37,582 bases of DNA from Chitinivorax sp. B (GTDB lineage: Bacteria > Pseudomonadota > Gammaproteobacteria > Burkholderiales > SCOH01): positions 1 to 37,582 of the forward strand of contig NZ_SCOH01000043.1 of the NCBI RefSeq assembly GCF_005503445.1, written 5' to 3'. Positions 1-8,420 of this stretch are shown here, one piece after another (the stretch's first letter is position 1; the number at the start of each line of letters is the position of its first letter). The position numbers were made by a program, and so were the translations under genes. The notes under the pieces were generated by a model. The model saw only the letters and a program-made list of their open reading frames with translations. It ran no database searches and was not told where the DNA came from.

Positions 1-9
1 TGTATTTTT

Positions 10-22
10 TTGTTAAAGATCA
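10..22 (-). promoter_or_regulatory. boxA-like antitermination site of an rRNA leader
   Basis: The minus strand reads TGATCTTTAACAA, one base away from the enterobacterial rrn boxA TGCTCTTTAACAA. In rRNA leaders this RNA element binds NusB/S10 and prevents premature termination. It lies about 50 nt downstream of the predicted start of the promoter at 81-109, which is the usual arrangement. I did not find a convincing boxB hairpin in the short leader. Confidence 0.65.
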
Positions 23-80
23 TTCAGTTGCGCAGTCAAAACATCTATTCGTTTCGCCGCGTCGCTGCGAGAGAGGCCGA

Positions 81-109
81 ACTATACTCACCCTCTTCAT
101 ACTCGTCAA
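81..109 (-). promoter_or_regulatory. Probable rRNA operon sigma70 promoter
   Basis: Read on the minus strand there is TTGACG (104-109), exactly 17 bases, then TATAGT (81-86), an almost consensus sigma70 promoter. It is followed by a GC-rich discriminator (TCGGCC), which is typical of stringently controlled stable-RNA promoters, and preceded by an A/T-rich stretch that could be an UP element. Transcription would start near base 74 and run leftward out of the window. The boxA-like site about 50 nt downstream makes an rRNA operon the best reading; the 16S gene itself is not in the window. Confidence 0.7.
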
Positions 110-336
110 CACCAAATTTCAACCACCATCAAAAAAGTTCAAACGCGGCTGACGATGGCTACCAGCTTCGACTCATATCTGACAGTCATACCCAATTGAT
201 TTAAATAACAAACATAATCAAAATTGAATAGGTTGGGCTTGCACAACAACAGAGAAATATTTTTTGAGGGCGCTTCATAAAAAAACAGGTTATTGGCCTC
301 TCATAGTTAAAGAAGACTCACTGTCATGTGTTGTTG
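110..336. other. Non-coding region upstream of the rRNA promoter
   Basis: About 230 bases between the rRNA-type promoter and the end of the sterol-desaturase-like gene. It is A/T-rich, has no open frame with a ribosome-binding site, and shows no clear terminator for the gene at 337-1461. It probably holds upstream activating sequence for the rRNA promoter; I see no individual site I can defend. Confidence 0.4.
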
Positions 337-1461
337 CTACCCTTTCCAGGTGAACGGGAACTTCACCTGTTCCCAAAAACCATCTGGCACATAGTCACCC
401 AATACGCCGTAATCACTAGGCCATTCACGATCGGATTTCACTGCGGTGCCAAACAAGTAATCCAGAAAGGCAAAATGCGCTGCATAGTTGCGATCCAGCG
501 CTTCCTTATCTTGCGAATGATGCCAGTGGTGAAAATTGGGTGTAACAATCACATAACGTAGCGGGCCAAGGCGCACACTGACATTGGCGTGGTTGAACAC
601 TGCCTGAAAACCGACGATGACAATGTAGGCATCAATCACCTCTTTGGAAAAACCCAACACGAAGATAGGTGCCAGCACCAATGTTCGGGTCATCAATAGC
701 TCCAGGATGTGTTGGCGCGAGCCAGCCAGCCAATCCATGCTTTTCACGCTATGGTGAACAGCATGCAAGCGCCACAATACTGGAACCTCGTGATAAGCAC
801 GATGTGTCCAGTATTGCACCAGATCAGCGACCAGAATGATCAGGAACAATTCCACCACAAATGGTAGATCCTTGACCCACTCCTGTACGCCATCCTTTAC
901 CGCCCAACCCAAACCTTTATGAACGATCAGATTCGTCGCCAATAGAATAAAACCGACAACTATGTGGTTGACCAGAAAATGCTTGAAGTCGGTCTGCCAC
1001 TCTGGTCGAAAGACCGGTTGTCCCTTACGTAAAGGGAATAGCTTCTCAATAAAGATAAAAATCAGGCTGGAACCAAGCAAGTCCAAAATAAACCAGTCCA
1101 GACCTATATAAGGTGTATGGTCTGGAAAATCATTCACTGGCACCTTATGCCCACCCAGCAAGGCTGCCAGCACCACCAAAGCAAACGCCCATGCGGAGAG
1201 CCAGCGGACTCGGCCTAGCACGATATTACTGATGGAAATCCCGCCTGCAATCACCATTACCCAGAAAAGCACCTGGCGAAGTGTGGTGACGTCGTAGGTG
1301 CGACGTAGTTCAGGCGTGGTCAGATAGGCCGGGAAGTGAAAAGCCAGCACACCGAGGAAACATAGAATGCCCAGAGTCAGCGCAATGACACCCGATACCA
1401 CACCACGACCACGAGGCATATGGCCGTGCGATTCGGATAGCCTCTTCATGTTATCCAGCAT
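337..1461 (-). CDS. Sterol desaturase / fatty acid hydroxylase family membrane protein
   Basis: A 374-residue integral membrane protein with several hydrophobic segments (about 20-42, 63-82, 88-103, 122-140, 163-182, 201-217, 255-290). It carries the di-iron histidine clusters of the fatty acid hydroxylase superfamily: H220-x3-H224, H233-x2-HH237, H291, and HHWHH at 311-315. These proteins use two irons and O2 to hydroxylate or desaturate lipids; the substrate here cannot be told. The start at 1461 was chosen because AAGGAG lies 6-7 bases upstream; a longer frame to 1533 has no such site. It is divergent from the PhzF gene, 116 bases away, and transcribed toward the rRNA promoter region. Confidence 0.85.
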   Translation of the reverse strand: MLDNMKRLSESHGHMPRGRGVVSGVIALTLGILCFLGVLAFHFPAYLTTPELRRTYDVTTLRQVLFWVMVIAGGISISNIVLGRVRWLSAWAFALVVLAALLGGHKVPVNDFPDHTPYIGLDWFILDLLGSSLIFIFIEKLFPLRKGQPVFRPEWQTDFKHFLVNHIVVGFILLATNLIVHKGLGWAVKDGVQEWVKDLPFVVELFLIILVADLVQYWTHRAYHEVPVLWRLHAVHHSVKSMDWLAGSRQHILELLMTRTLVLAPIFVLGFSKEVIDAYIVIVGFQAVFNHANVSVRLGPLRYVIVTPNFHHWHHSQDKEALDRNYAAHFAFLDYLFGTAVKSDREWPSDYGVLGDYVPDGFWEQVKFPFTWKG

Positions 1462-1577
1462 GTGTGTCTCCTTGATCTGCAATATATATGTATGGACTAT
1501 GCCAAATGCACGCTGAGTTGAACATACGGACAATCCAATGCGACACTGATTGTTTCATCTGCCCATAGAAAGCCAGT

Positions 1578-2417
1578 ATGCGTCCATACCGTTATCACTT
1601 GGTCAATGTCTTTGCAGAACAACGTTTCGCCGGCAACCAGTTGGCTGTCTTTGAAGACGGCACTGGGCTGGATGATGCTACCCTTCTTGCAATTGCTCAA
1701 CAGCTCAATCTGTCGGAAACCACGTTTCTATACCCAGCAGATGGCGCCACAGCAGGTGTTCGCATCTTCACGCCGTCTGGCGAATTACCCTTCGCTGGCC
1801 ATCCTACGTTAGGCACAGCCCATATTGTGCGCAGGCTGTGTTCAGGTGGAGACCATATCAGGCTATCCATGCCCGCAGGTGTCATTCCCGTATGGGCCAC
1901 TGGTGATGTGTGGACCTTGCAAGCAAACACCCCAAGCTGGCGGCCCTTACAAGCGACCGCCACGCAACTGGCAAATACCTTTTGCTTGAACGAGGCCGAT
2001 TTCGATTCAACACCTTTATTTGTCAATACTGGTGTTGAACAGACTATCATTCCTCTCACCAGTCAGGGCGCTGTCTTCCGTGCCAAGCCCAACTATGCAT
2101 TGATGCAAGACCATACCAGCAATCAAGTTGGGTGGACCAATGCGCTACTCTGGCACCGTGATGTAGACCATGTCACAGCCCGTTTCTTTTTCGATGTTCA
2201 AGGCATGGCACGTGAAGACCCCGGTACCGGCTCAGCCTGCGCCAATCTTGGTGGCTGGTTACGGGCCAACGGCATCACTGGCCCACTCAAACTGACTGTC
2301 GAACAAGGTCACAAAGTAGATCGCTTGAATCATTTATACCTTACGTTGGATGAACGCGGCGGAATTCATGTGGGTGGTCGGGTTATCTACGTTGGTGATG
2401 GCACGCTTTACGTCTGA
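1578..2417 (+). CDS. PhzF family isomerase/epimerase-like protein
   Basis: A 279-residue protein of the PhzF / diaminopimelate-epimerase-like fold. Signs are the N-terminal block around residues 8-26 (VNVFAEQRFAGNQLAVF), the catalytic-type glutamate E47 in LNLSETTFLYP, the GELPFAGHPTLG block near 70-80, and the late DPGTGSACANLGGW block. PhzF itself catalyses an isomerisation in phenazine synthesis, but most members are uncharacterised and there are no other phenazine genes here, so the substrate is unknown. Length is normal for the family. The ribosome-binding site is weak. Divergent from the sterol-desaturase-like gene and 102 bases upstream of the exonuclease I gene on the same strand. Confidence 0.85.
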   Translation: MRPYRYHLVNVFAEQRFAGNQLAVFEDGTGLDDATLLAIAQQLNLSETTFLYPADGATAGVRIFTPSGELPFAGHPTLGTAHIVRRLCSGGDHIRLSMPAGVIPVWATGDVWTLQANTPSWRPLQATATQLANTFCLNEADFDSTPLFVNTGVEQTIIPLTSQGAVFRAKPNYALMQDHTSNQVGWTNALLWHRDVDHVTARFFFDVQGMAREDPGTGSACANLGGWLRANGITGPLKLTVEQGHKVDRLNHLYLTLDERGGIHVGGRVIYVGDGTLYV

Positions 2418-2519
2418 GTCGGTTTCATTACGGGGTAGGTGGATTGGCACACTCCCACAAACTCCGCCAAACACGGATAATCGTTCCCATTCCTCTGATT
2501 CAGATAACAGTACATCACC

Positions 2520-3947
2520 TTGACCACCACCCTCTACTGGCACGACTACGAAACCTTTGGCCGCGATCCCCGCCGCGACCGTGCTGCGCAGTTTGCGGGC
2601 ATCCGCACTGATGAAGACCTTAATATCATTAGTGATCCGATGATGTTGTATTGCAAACCGGCAGACGACTTTTTACCCGATCCCGAATCCTGCCTGATTA
2701 CTGGTATTACGCCGCAACACGCTACCAAACACGGTATCATTGAAGCAGAGTTCATTGCACGTATTCACGATGAGCTAGCAGCGCCCGGCACATGTGGTGT
2801 TGGCTACAATACCTTGCGCTTTGACGACGAATTCACCCGCAATCTGCTTTACCGTAACTTTTACGACCCTTACGCCCGCGAATGGCAACATGGGTGTTCG
2901 CGCTGGGATATTCTCGACATGTTGCGGCTGACCTGGGCCTTGCGGCCCGATGGCATTCAATGGCCTATACATGAGGATGGCAAACCAAGCTTCAAGCTGG
3001 AACATCTGGCTCAAGCCAATGGCTTGGCACATGAGGCTGCACACGATGCGCTGTCGGATGTACTTGCAACGATAGCAATGGCACGCTTGGTCAAACAGCA
3101 GCAGCCACGTCTATATGATTATGTGTACAAACTGCGAGACAAGCGAAAAGTCGGAGACTTAATCGATCTACAGGAAAGACGGCCATTGTTACACGTGTCC
3201 GGCATGTACGCTACCGACTACGGCTGCCTGGCGTTGGTAGCACCCATTGCCATACACCCTACCAATAAAAATGAAGTAATAGTGTTCGATTTAAGGGCCG
3301 ATCCAACACCTTTATTCGAGCTGGATGTTGATGACATTCGTAAGCGTCTGTTTACCAAAGCAGACGAACTGCCGGCAGGCACCGCCCGTCTGCCCCTGAA
3401 AACCATCCACCTCAACAAATGCCCCGTAGTAGCCGCAGCTAAATTGCTGGAGCCCTCGCTGGCCGAACACTGGCAGATCGACCGTGACCAGTGTGAACAA
3501 CACTGGCGGATGTTACGGCAATGGGATTTGTCGGAAAAACTTGCCACCGTGTTTAACCGCCCGGAGCATGAACCCATCAACGACCCAGATCGGATGATCT
3601 ACAGCGGCTTTTTTGGTGCAAAGGACAAATCGTTGATTTCCCGTGTGCGTACCAGCAGTCCCACCGAACTAGCCCGGCACCGCTTCGATTTTGAGGATAA
3701 GCGCCTACCCGAAATGCTGTTCCGCTATCGGGCTCGTAACTTCCGCGATACCTTGTCGAGCAGTGAGGCCGAGCAATGGGCTGAATACCGCGAATGGCGG
3801 TTGACCGATCCTGCAGGGGGCGCCAGTCTGACCATTGACGATTACCTTGCAAAGATTGAGTTGTTACAGGCCAATGATCAGCTGAATGACAAGCAACACC
3901 AAGTATTGGAAGCACTGATGGAATACGCCGATACCCTTATGGGGTAA
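2520..3947 (+). CDS. sbcB: Exodeoxyribonuclease I (ExoI)
   Basis: A 475-residue single-strand-specific 3'-5' DNA exonuclease, the same length as the E. coli enzyme. The N-terminal DEDDh domain begins HDYETFG with the metal-binding D9 and E11. It continues with FDDEF (motif II region) and AAHDALSDV (motif III), and is followed by the SH3-like and C-terminal helical domains of the family (blocks such as HLNKCP and IYSGFF). ExoI acts in mismatch repair and recombination. The start is a TTG codon at 2520: the protein must begin here to keep the DEDD motif near residue 9, and no ATG or GTG fits, although no strong ribosome-binding site is visible. Its 3' end overlaps the convergent LysR gene by 11 bases. 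Confidence 0.93.
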   Translation: MTTTLYWHDYETFGRDPRRDRAAQFAGIRTDEDLNIISDPMMLYCKPADDFLPDPESCLITGITPQHATKHGIIEAEFIARIHDELAAPGTCGVGYNTLRFDDEFTRNLLYRNFYDPYAREWQHGCSRWDILDMLRLTWALRPDGIQWPIHEDGKPSFKLEHLAQANGLAHEAAHDALSDVLATIAMARLVKQQQPRLYDYVYKLRDKRKVGDLIDLQERRPLLHVSGMYATDYGCLALVAPIAIHPTNKNEVIVFDLRADPTPLFELDVDDIRKRLFTKADELPAGTARLPLKTIHLNKCPVVAAAKLLEPSLAEHWQIDRDQCEQHWRMLRQWDLSEKLATVFNRPEHEPINDPDRMIYSGFFGAKDKSLISRVRTSSPTELARHRFDFEDKRLPEMLFRYRARNFRDTLSSSEAEQWAEYREWRLTDPAGGASLTIDDYLAKIELLQANDQLNDKQHQVLEALMEYADTLMG

Positions 3948-4869
3948 TTAGCCCACGGATTGGCACACAGTCTGGCATGGATTCACCATGCCAGACCGGG
4001 TCCGCCTCGAATGCTTCAACCAGAAAATCAGCCAGGGCGCGTATACGTGCAGTCTTGGCCAGATCACGATGCATCACCATCCACATATCGCGTAAATTGA
4101 CGAACGTATCGCGGCACACCACGCGTAATTCTGGATTCAACGTCGCCACATAGTCTGGCAAAAATGCAATGCCACCGCGATTCGAAACAAACTGCATAGC
4201 AGTCATGGCATGGTTGGTACGCATCGTGCAACGGAAATTGGCCGGCAAGTTCCGCTGCATCCACTCGATTTCCCGCGTTGACATGACATCCTGAAATCCC
4301 ACCATATCGTGGTGCACCAAATCCTCCACTGTACATGGTTCACCATACTTGGCCAGATAGTCTGGATGTGCATAAAACCTGTTTGCCACCACACCCAATC
4401 TCTTAACGACCAGATTGGACTCCGTGGGACGGAATAGTCTCAGCGCAATATCAGCCTCTCCTGCACTCAAATCCGCTACTGCGGAACTGCCCTGCAGCCA
4501 GATTTCGAGCTCAGGGTGACGACAATGAAAGTCCGCCAGACGCCGGGCTAGCCAGCCATTCGCCAGGGCCGGTGCTGCCGATAGCTTTACAATTCCCTGT
4601 ACACATTCCCCTTGGCTTGCGGCTACACGTACCGCTGACTCAGCACCTTCAGCCATCAAACGGACATGGGGTACCAACTTGTCTGCGAGTTCGGTTGGCC
4701 GCAACCCTCTGGCATGCCGCTGGAACAGCTTGGCTCCCAATTTTTGTTCCAGAGCATCAATACGCCGACCGACTGTCGGTTGATTCAAACCCAATGTCTC
4801 CGCAGCTTTGGTAAAGCTACCCGCCTCCATGACTGCCAACAACATACGCCAATCATCCCAGTCATTCAT
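3937..4869 (-). CDS. LysR family transcriptional regulator
   Basis: A 310-residue LysR-type regulator. The N-terminal winged helix-turn-helix is clear (residues about 5-65: FTKAAETLGLNQPTVGRRIDALEQKLGAKLFQR), followed by the periplasmic-binding-like effector domain. The HTH version RRIDALE with a GLRPTELA loop is typical of the subgroup acting as dimeric regulators of small-molecule or oxidoreductase genes; the ligand is unknown. An AAGG lies 9 bases before the ATG. It converges on exonuclease I with an 11-base overlap of coding ends. No obviously regulated neighbour is divergent from it. Confidence 0.92.
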   Translation of the reverse strand: MNDWDDWRMLLAVMEAGSFTKAAETLGLNQPTVGRRIDALEQKLGAKLFQRHARGLRPTELADKLVPHVRLMAEGAESAVRVAASQGECVQGIVKLSAAPALANGWLARRLADFHCRHPELEIWLQGSSAVADLSAGEADIALRLFRPTESNLVVKRLGVVANRFYAHPDYLAKYGEPCTVEDLVHHDMVGFQDVMSTREIEWMQRNLPANFRCTMRTNHAMTAMQFVSNRGGIAFLPDYVATLNPELRVVCRDTFVNLRDMWMVMHRDLAKTARIRALADFLVEAFEADPVWHGESMPDCVPIRGLITP

Positions 4870-5041
4870 TTTTGCATGCCTTGTCTACCGTTACGGACGT
4901 TCTCATGCATTCTGCGTGGGTGATATCGTTTGGGCAAGTTGGATATCCCTCCACCACCTCCCAGACGTGGGATTTAGCAAAAGCCGGAGCCAAGCGAGCG
5001 CGCAGCTTGCCTCTGCAACCTAACTGATTGCGGAGCTACTC

Positions 5042-5194
5042 ATGAACTTGAATTGGTTTAAGCACTTGTTTTGCCTGCGCCAACTGGGGCCACGTCATTC
5101 AAAAAAACTCACCCAACCGGCATACCATCCGATGCTTCGATCAGCCCAATCAATGGATAATGATTGGGACCGTTATCGATTAGGGCGGTTTTGA
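5042..5194 (+). CDS. Possible small protein, unrecognised
   Basis: A 50-codon frame starting with ATG six bases after GGAG. The product is basic and aromatic-rich (begins MNLNWFKHLFCLRQ, ends DNDWDRYRLGRF). I do not recognise it, and no membrane segment or signal peptide is evident. Against it: the frame contains a perfect 8-bp hairpin that could instead serve the convergent MarR operon, and it stands alone between genes on the other strand. Confidence 0.25.
   Translation: MNLNWFKHLFCLRQLGPRHSKKLTQPAYHPMLRSAQSMDNDWDRYRLGRF
5145..5168. other. Hairpin downstream of the MarR operon
   Basis: Perfect inverted repeat CCCAATCA / TGATTGGG with an 8-base loop, about 42 bases beyond the stop of the membrane gene. 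There is no T-tract on either strand, so it is at best a weak or factor-dependent terminator or RNA-end stabiliser. Confidence 0.3.
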
Positions 5195-5209
5195 CATAGC
5201 TACTGACGA

Positions 5210-5674
5210 TCAGCCTCGACGACTGATGGCTGACCGTTGACGCAAGCGGCCAGTCAACTTCAGCCCACTCCAGAGATTCAGGGCCATTAACGTCAGCTGC
5301 ACCAAGCCAACGATCAGCTCAGTGCCTTGTACGGCGTAAAACACACGATCAAATTGACCAACAGTCGCTTTATGATTAAGGAACAACGCAGCAGGAACCA
5401 TGATCAACATACCATTGAATCCAATGATCGACATACGTTGTTGCTTCTTCTCCAGCAACTTGCCTTTACGTATGGCGGCCAAACTAAATCCTGACCCGCC
5501 CGTGAACACCATGGCAGTAGCCAGTATGGCTAGGCCATACACGACAATCGCGTGCTTCACTGCAATCACCGCCGCATGATCCAGAAACAGTTCTGATATC
5601 AGGGTAGCCAGCAAAAATGCTGTGACCGTCAACATGGCAACCATTCCAGCTATGGCGTGAACAACGGGCTTCAT
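5210..5674 (-). CDS. Small integral membrane protein cotranscribed with MarR regulator
   Basis: A 154-residue protein with four hydrophobic segments (about 8-28, 38-58, 83-100, 114-137) and a basic C-terminal tail. I do not recognise a named family. Its ATG overlaps the stop of the upstream MarR gene (ATGA), so the two are translationally coupled. The pairing of a MarR repressor with a small four-helix membrane protein suggests a stress- or drug-related envelope function controlled by that regulator, but this is inference from context only. No catalytic motif is visible. Confidence 0.75.
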   Translation of the reverse strand: MKPVVHAIAGMVAMLTVTAFLLATLISELFLDHAAVIAVKHAIVVYGLAILATAMVFTGGSGFSLAAIRKGKLLEKKQQRMSIIGFNGMLIMVPAALFLNHKATVGQFDRVFYAVQGTELIVGLVQLTLMALNLWSGLKLTGRLRQRSAISRRG

Positions 5675-6165
5675 GCTGTTTGACCTGCCAGTGGCAATAC
5701 AACGTGTTCAAGCTGAGCGTGCAAGCCATTCAAGACTCGTAATGCAGTTTGAAGATCTGGCAACACCGCATCCTTGACCAACAATTCAGCCCAAGCAACA
5801 TGCTTTACCATCGCCTGATCAAATGCCAATTGCCCCTGTGACGTCAGTTCATACAGTGGTGATCGTTCATGCCTGGGGTTGGTGATACTACGCAACAGTC
5901 CATCATCCACTGCCCGGTTCAGTTGCTTTTGCGCACCTTGCCGGGTAATACCCATGGCGACCGCAATCTGTGGTGCTGTTTGCGGCTGCTCGGCCATTGC
6001 AATTGCCCCTAGCACCTGCCAACGGGCACTGGTCAATTGCAATGGCGCCACCAACTGGTCACCTTTTTCCAGCAATAACGCATTCAGTCGAAAAATGGCC
6101 AACATGATGTCAGTGACCACATCAATTTCAGTTTGGTGACCCGAGCGGTTGATTAGCGCATTCAT
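5671..6165 (-). CDS. MarR family transcriptional regulator
   Basis: A 164-residue MarR-type winged-helix regulator. The recognition region TAPQIAVAMGITRQGAQKQLNRAVDDGLL (about residues 65-93) and the wing around NPRHERSPLYELT are typical; dimerisation helices flank them. The start at 6165 is an ATG (MNALINRSGH). A longer frame beginning with TTG at 6225 would start inside the perfect inverted repeat upstream and is rejected. The inverted repeat at 6186-6227 is the likely operator, implying autorepression of this gene and the coupled membrane gene. Ligand unknown. Confidence 0.9.
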   Translation of the reverse strand: MNALINRSGHQTEIDVVTDIMLAIFRLNALLLEKGDQLVAPLQLTSARWQVLGAIAMAEQPQTAPQIAVAMGITRQGAQKQLNRAVDDGLLRSITNPRHERSPLYELTSQGQLAFDQAMVKHVAWAELLVKDAVLPDLQTALRVLNGLHAQLEHVVLPLAGQTA

Positions 6166-6185
6166 TTGATAAGTCCCAATATCAA

Positions 6186-6227
6186 TATTGACAACTAGTT
6201 TCCACAAATGGAAACTAGTTGTCAATA
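6186..6227. promoter_or_regulatory. Probable MarR operator: 18-bp perfect inverted repeat
   Basis: Two perfect 18-base arms (TATTGACAACTAGTTTCC and its reverse complement) flank the 6-base spacer ACAAAT, ending 20 bases upstream of the MarR start codon. Each arm itself contains the palindromic core AACTAGTT, so the site could hold two MarR dimers. Each outer end carries TTGACA, a consensus -35 hexamer, once on each strand. Repressor binding would therefore mask promoter elements. No T-tract follows, so a terminator is unlikely. Confidence 0.7.
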
Positions 6228-6470
6228 AGCATCTACATTTTAGACTTAAGCGAATTGACGACCACTAAAACAGCTGACCGTACTCATACCATGTAAAACA
6301 AGATAGACATTGGCTAACAGTTGAGCCGCCATTGCTCGGCTCAACCGGTCACAGGTACCATGCCAAAACAGCAGCCAAAGTAATGGATTTCATGGCTAAC
6401 CGTTCACAACAATAACCATGTGATGGGTCATCAACAGCAGATGAACCGTCGTTCGAAGGATCGATCAATT
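6228..6470. other. Intergenic region upstream of the S9 peptidase
   Basis: Together with the operator, this makes a gap of about 300 bases between the MarR start and the peptidase. It contains one perfect 9-bp hairpin (listed at 6320-6345) and several ATG codons upstream of the chosen peptidase start. I see no credible gene in it. Confidence 0.4.
6320..6345. other. 9-bp perfect hairpin upstream of the peptidase gene
   Basis: GTTGAGCCG and CGGCTCAAC flank an 8-base loop. It lies about 125 bases upstream of the peptidase start. There is no following T-tract, so it could be an operator or a leader RNA structure rather than a terminator. Confidence 0.35.
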
Positions 6471-8414
6471 ATGAAGCAGGTTGTGCGTTCACTGATGCTG
6501 GCATGGACCAGTCTTCTTATCAGCCCGGCTTTTGCCGAAGGTTATTCTGGCCTGGGCACTGAAAGTCTGGCCAAAGAAACCATCGAACAGTTTCGGCCAA
6601 AGCCATTGGATACCTCGCTGACAGGCCGCATCCAGAACATGCTTGATATCTCCAGTCCGGGTGCCGGCATGCTAACTGCAGACGGTAAACAATTATTTTT
6701 CACTTGGCGGGTAACGGGGATTTCTCAAGTGTGGCGACTGGATGGCCCACAGCGCTTCCCTGTCCAGATGACTGGTGGTGAGGATGCCACGCGTTTGGCT
6801 GGCATCACGCCGGATAATCGCTTTCTGCTGATTTCACGCGACCGCAAAGGCGAAGAAAACCCTGGCTTGTATCTACAACCAACCGATGGAGGAAGCCTGA
6901 TTGAGATTCAACATAAACCCAAGGTGCAAACCCGCCTGCAATTTGTGTCAGATGACAGTCAATATGTCTATTACAGTGCCAATGATCAGCGCCAGGACAG
7001 TTATGCGTTGTATCGTTATGAAATCCACACTGGCAAGAAGACACTGATCTTTAACCAACCAGGGCTATGGAATATTGCGGATCATCAGGCCGATGGTCGA
7101 CTGTTGCTAGAGAAAAATCTTTCCAACGTCATTACCGAATACTATGAGTTTCAACCTACCACTCAGCAACTCACTCCATTATTGGGGCAAGATGAAAAAG
7201 CTGAATACAATGCGGCCTATAGCGCCCACCCTGGCGAACTGATTGTACAGACATCGAAATTAGGCGATTTCCGTCGCCTGTATCGCTGGCAAGGTGGCAA
7301 ATTCACCCCGCTCTCGCCAGAGATCAAATGGGATGTCAGCCATTTCTCCATTGACCCAGCACGTCGCCATATTGTCTTTTCGATCAACGAAGGCGGCTAT
7401 ACTCGAACCGCGGCATTAGATGCCACAACCTATGCACCAATCAAGCTGCCGACCTTCAAAGACGCAGACCACATTGTCATCAACAGCCATACACGTGACG
7501 GGCGTTTCAGCGTGTTGGCCATCGAAACCGCCACTGCACCACTCGTCAGCTACATTTACGAATGGAAGACCGGTAAGCTGACACAATGGCAGCAGTCGAT
7601 GACCCCAGAAATCGATACCCGACGTTTTGCCAAAGCCACCCTGGAAAGCTACCCAGCTCGCGATGGCACACCGATTCCCATGTTTGTACGTCGTCCAGCC
7701 CAGTGCGATCCTGCACCCTGCCCTGTCGTTGTCCACTTTCATGGTGGGCCGGAAGGACAATCTGATGCAGGTTTTTCAGCCTATGCCCAACTATTTGTCG
7801 ACGCCGGTTTTATCTTTGTTGAACCCAACATACGTGGTTCTGATGGCTATGGTAAAACTTGGCTGGGTATGGATGACGGTCCGAAACGACTTGATGTTGT
7901 CTCCGATATTGAAGATGCAGCCCGTTATATCCGCACCAATTGGGGTAAGAATGGTAGAACACCCAAAATCGGTATTGCCGGTGGCAGCTATGGCGGTTAT
8001 GCCACACTGGCAGGTATGACCCTGTTTGCTGGTGCCTACGATGCAGGTGTCTCAACAGTAGGTATCTCCAATTTGATGACATTCCTGCAGAACACTGCAC
8101 CATACCGCCGTCAGCTACGAATTGCTGAATATGGCAACCCGGAGACAGACCGTGATGCACTCGTCAAATTGTCACCCATCAACCATATCGACAAATTGGC
8201 AGCACCGTTGATGATCATTCAGGGTGTTACCGACCCGCGCGTACCCGTTGGTGAAGCAATACAGATGTATGAGGCTGCCAAGAAGCGTCAGGTCCCCGCC
8301 GAATTGATGCTATTTGCTGACGAGGGACATGGAACACAGAAGCGTGAGAATCGTGTCTTCAATATCGGCCATACTCTTCGGTTCTTCGAAACCCATTTGA
8401 AGCACAATCCTTGA
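6471..8414 (+). CDS. Secreted S9 family prolyl oligopeptidase-type peptidase
   Basis: A 647-residue serine peptidase. Residues 1-22 (MKQVVRSLMLAWTSLLISPAFA) form a Sec signal peptide, so the enzyme is periplasmic or exported. Residues about 60-380 resemble the beta-propeller/WD-like N-terminal domain, and about 395-645 form the alpha/beta-hydrolase domain. The catalytic triad is visible: S506 in GGSYGGYA, D588 in VTDPRVP and H620 in DEGHGT. Such enzymes release dipeptides or cut short proline-containing or acylated peptides. The start at 6471 was preferred over earlier ATGs because it gives a clean signal peptide and has AAGGA ten bases upstream. A strong terminator follows directly. Confidence 0.9.
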   Translation: MKQVVRSLMLAWTSLLISPAFAEGYSGLGTESLAKETIEQFRPKPLDTSLTGRIQNMLDISSPGAGMLTADGKQLFFTWRVTGISQVWRLDGPQRFPVQMTGGEDATRLAGITPDNRFLLISRDRKGEENPGLYLQPTDGGSLIEIQHKPKVQTRLQFVSDDSQYVYYSANDQRQDSYALYRYEIHTGKKTLIFNQPGLWNIADHQADGRLLLEKNLSNVITEYYEFQPTTQQLTPLLGQDEKAEYNAAYSAHPGELIVQTSKLGDFRRLYRWQGGKFTPLSPEIKWDVSHFSIDPARRHIVFSINEGGYTRTAALDATTYAPIKLPTFKDADHIVINSHTRDGRFSVLAIETATAPLVSYIYEWKTGKLTQWQQSMTPEIDTRRFAKATLESYPARDGTPIPMFVRRPAQCDPAPCPVVVHFHGGPEGQSDAGFSAYAQLFVDAGFIFVEPNIRGSDGYGKTWLGMDDGPKRLDVVSDIEDAARYIRTNWGKNGRTPKIGIAGGSYGGYATLAGMTLFAGAYDAGVSTVGISNLMTFLQNTAPYRRQLRIAEYGNPETDRDALVKLSPINHIDKLAAPLMIIQGVTDPRVPVGEAIQMYEAAKKRQVPAELMLFADEGHGTQKRENRVFNIGHTLRFFETHLKHNP

Positions 8415-8420
8415 TTGATA

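Larger units (their letters stand above)
4870..5209. other. 340-base intergenic region with one marginal small ORF and a hairpin
   Basis: Lies between the LysR gene start and the end of the MarR-linked membrane gene. It should contain the LysR promoter. The only further structure I can support is a 50-codon frame at 5042-5194 and an 8-bp hairpin inside it, both listed separately. Confidence 0.4.

Noticed and set aside
10-204. 64-codon plus-strand frame at the left edge
   Set aside because: Starts with TTG inside the boxA-like site and runs across the minus-strand rRNA-type promoter; no ribosome-binding site or family likeness.
6186-6227. Long inverted repeat as a terminator or IS end
   Set aside because: No T-tract, no transposase nearby, and its position just upstream of a MarR start fits an operator better.
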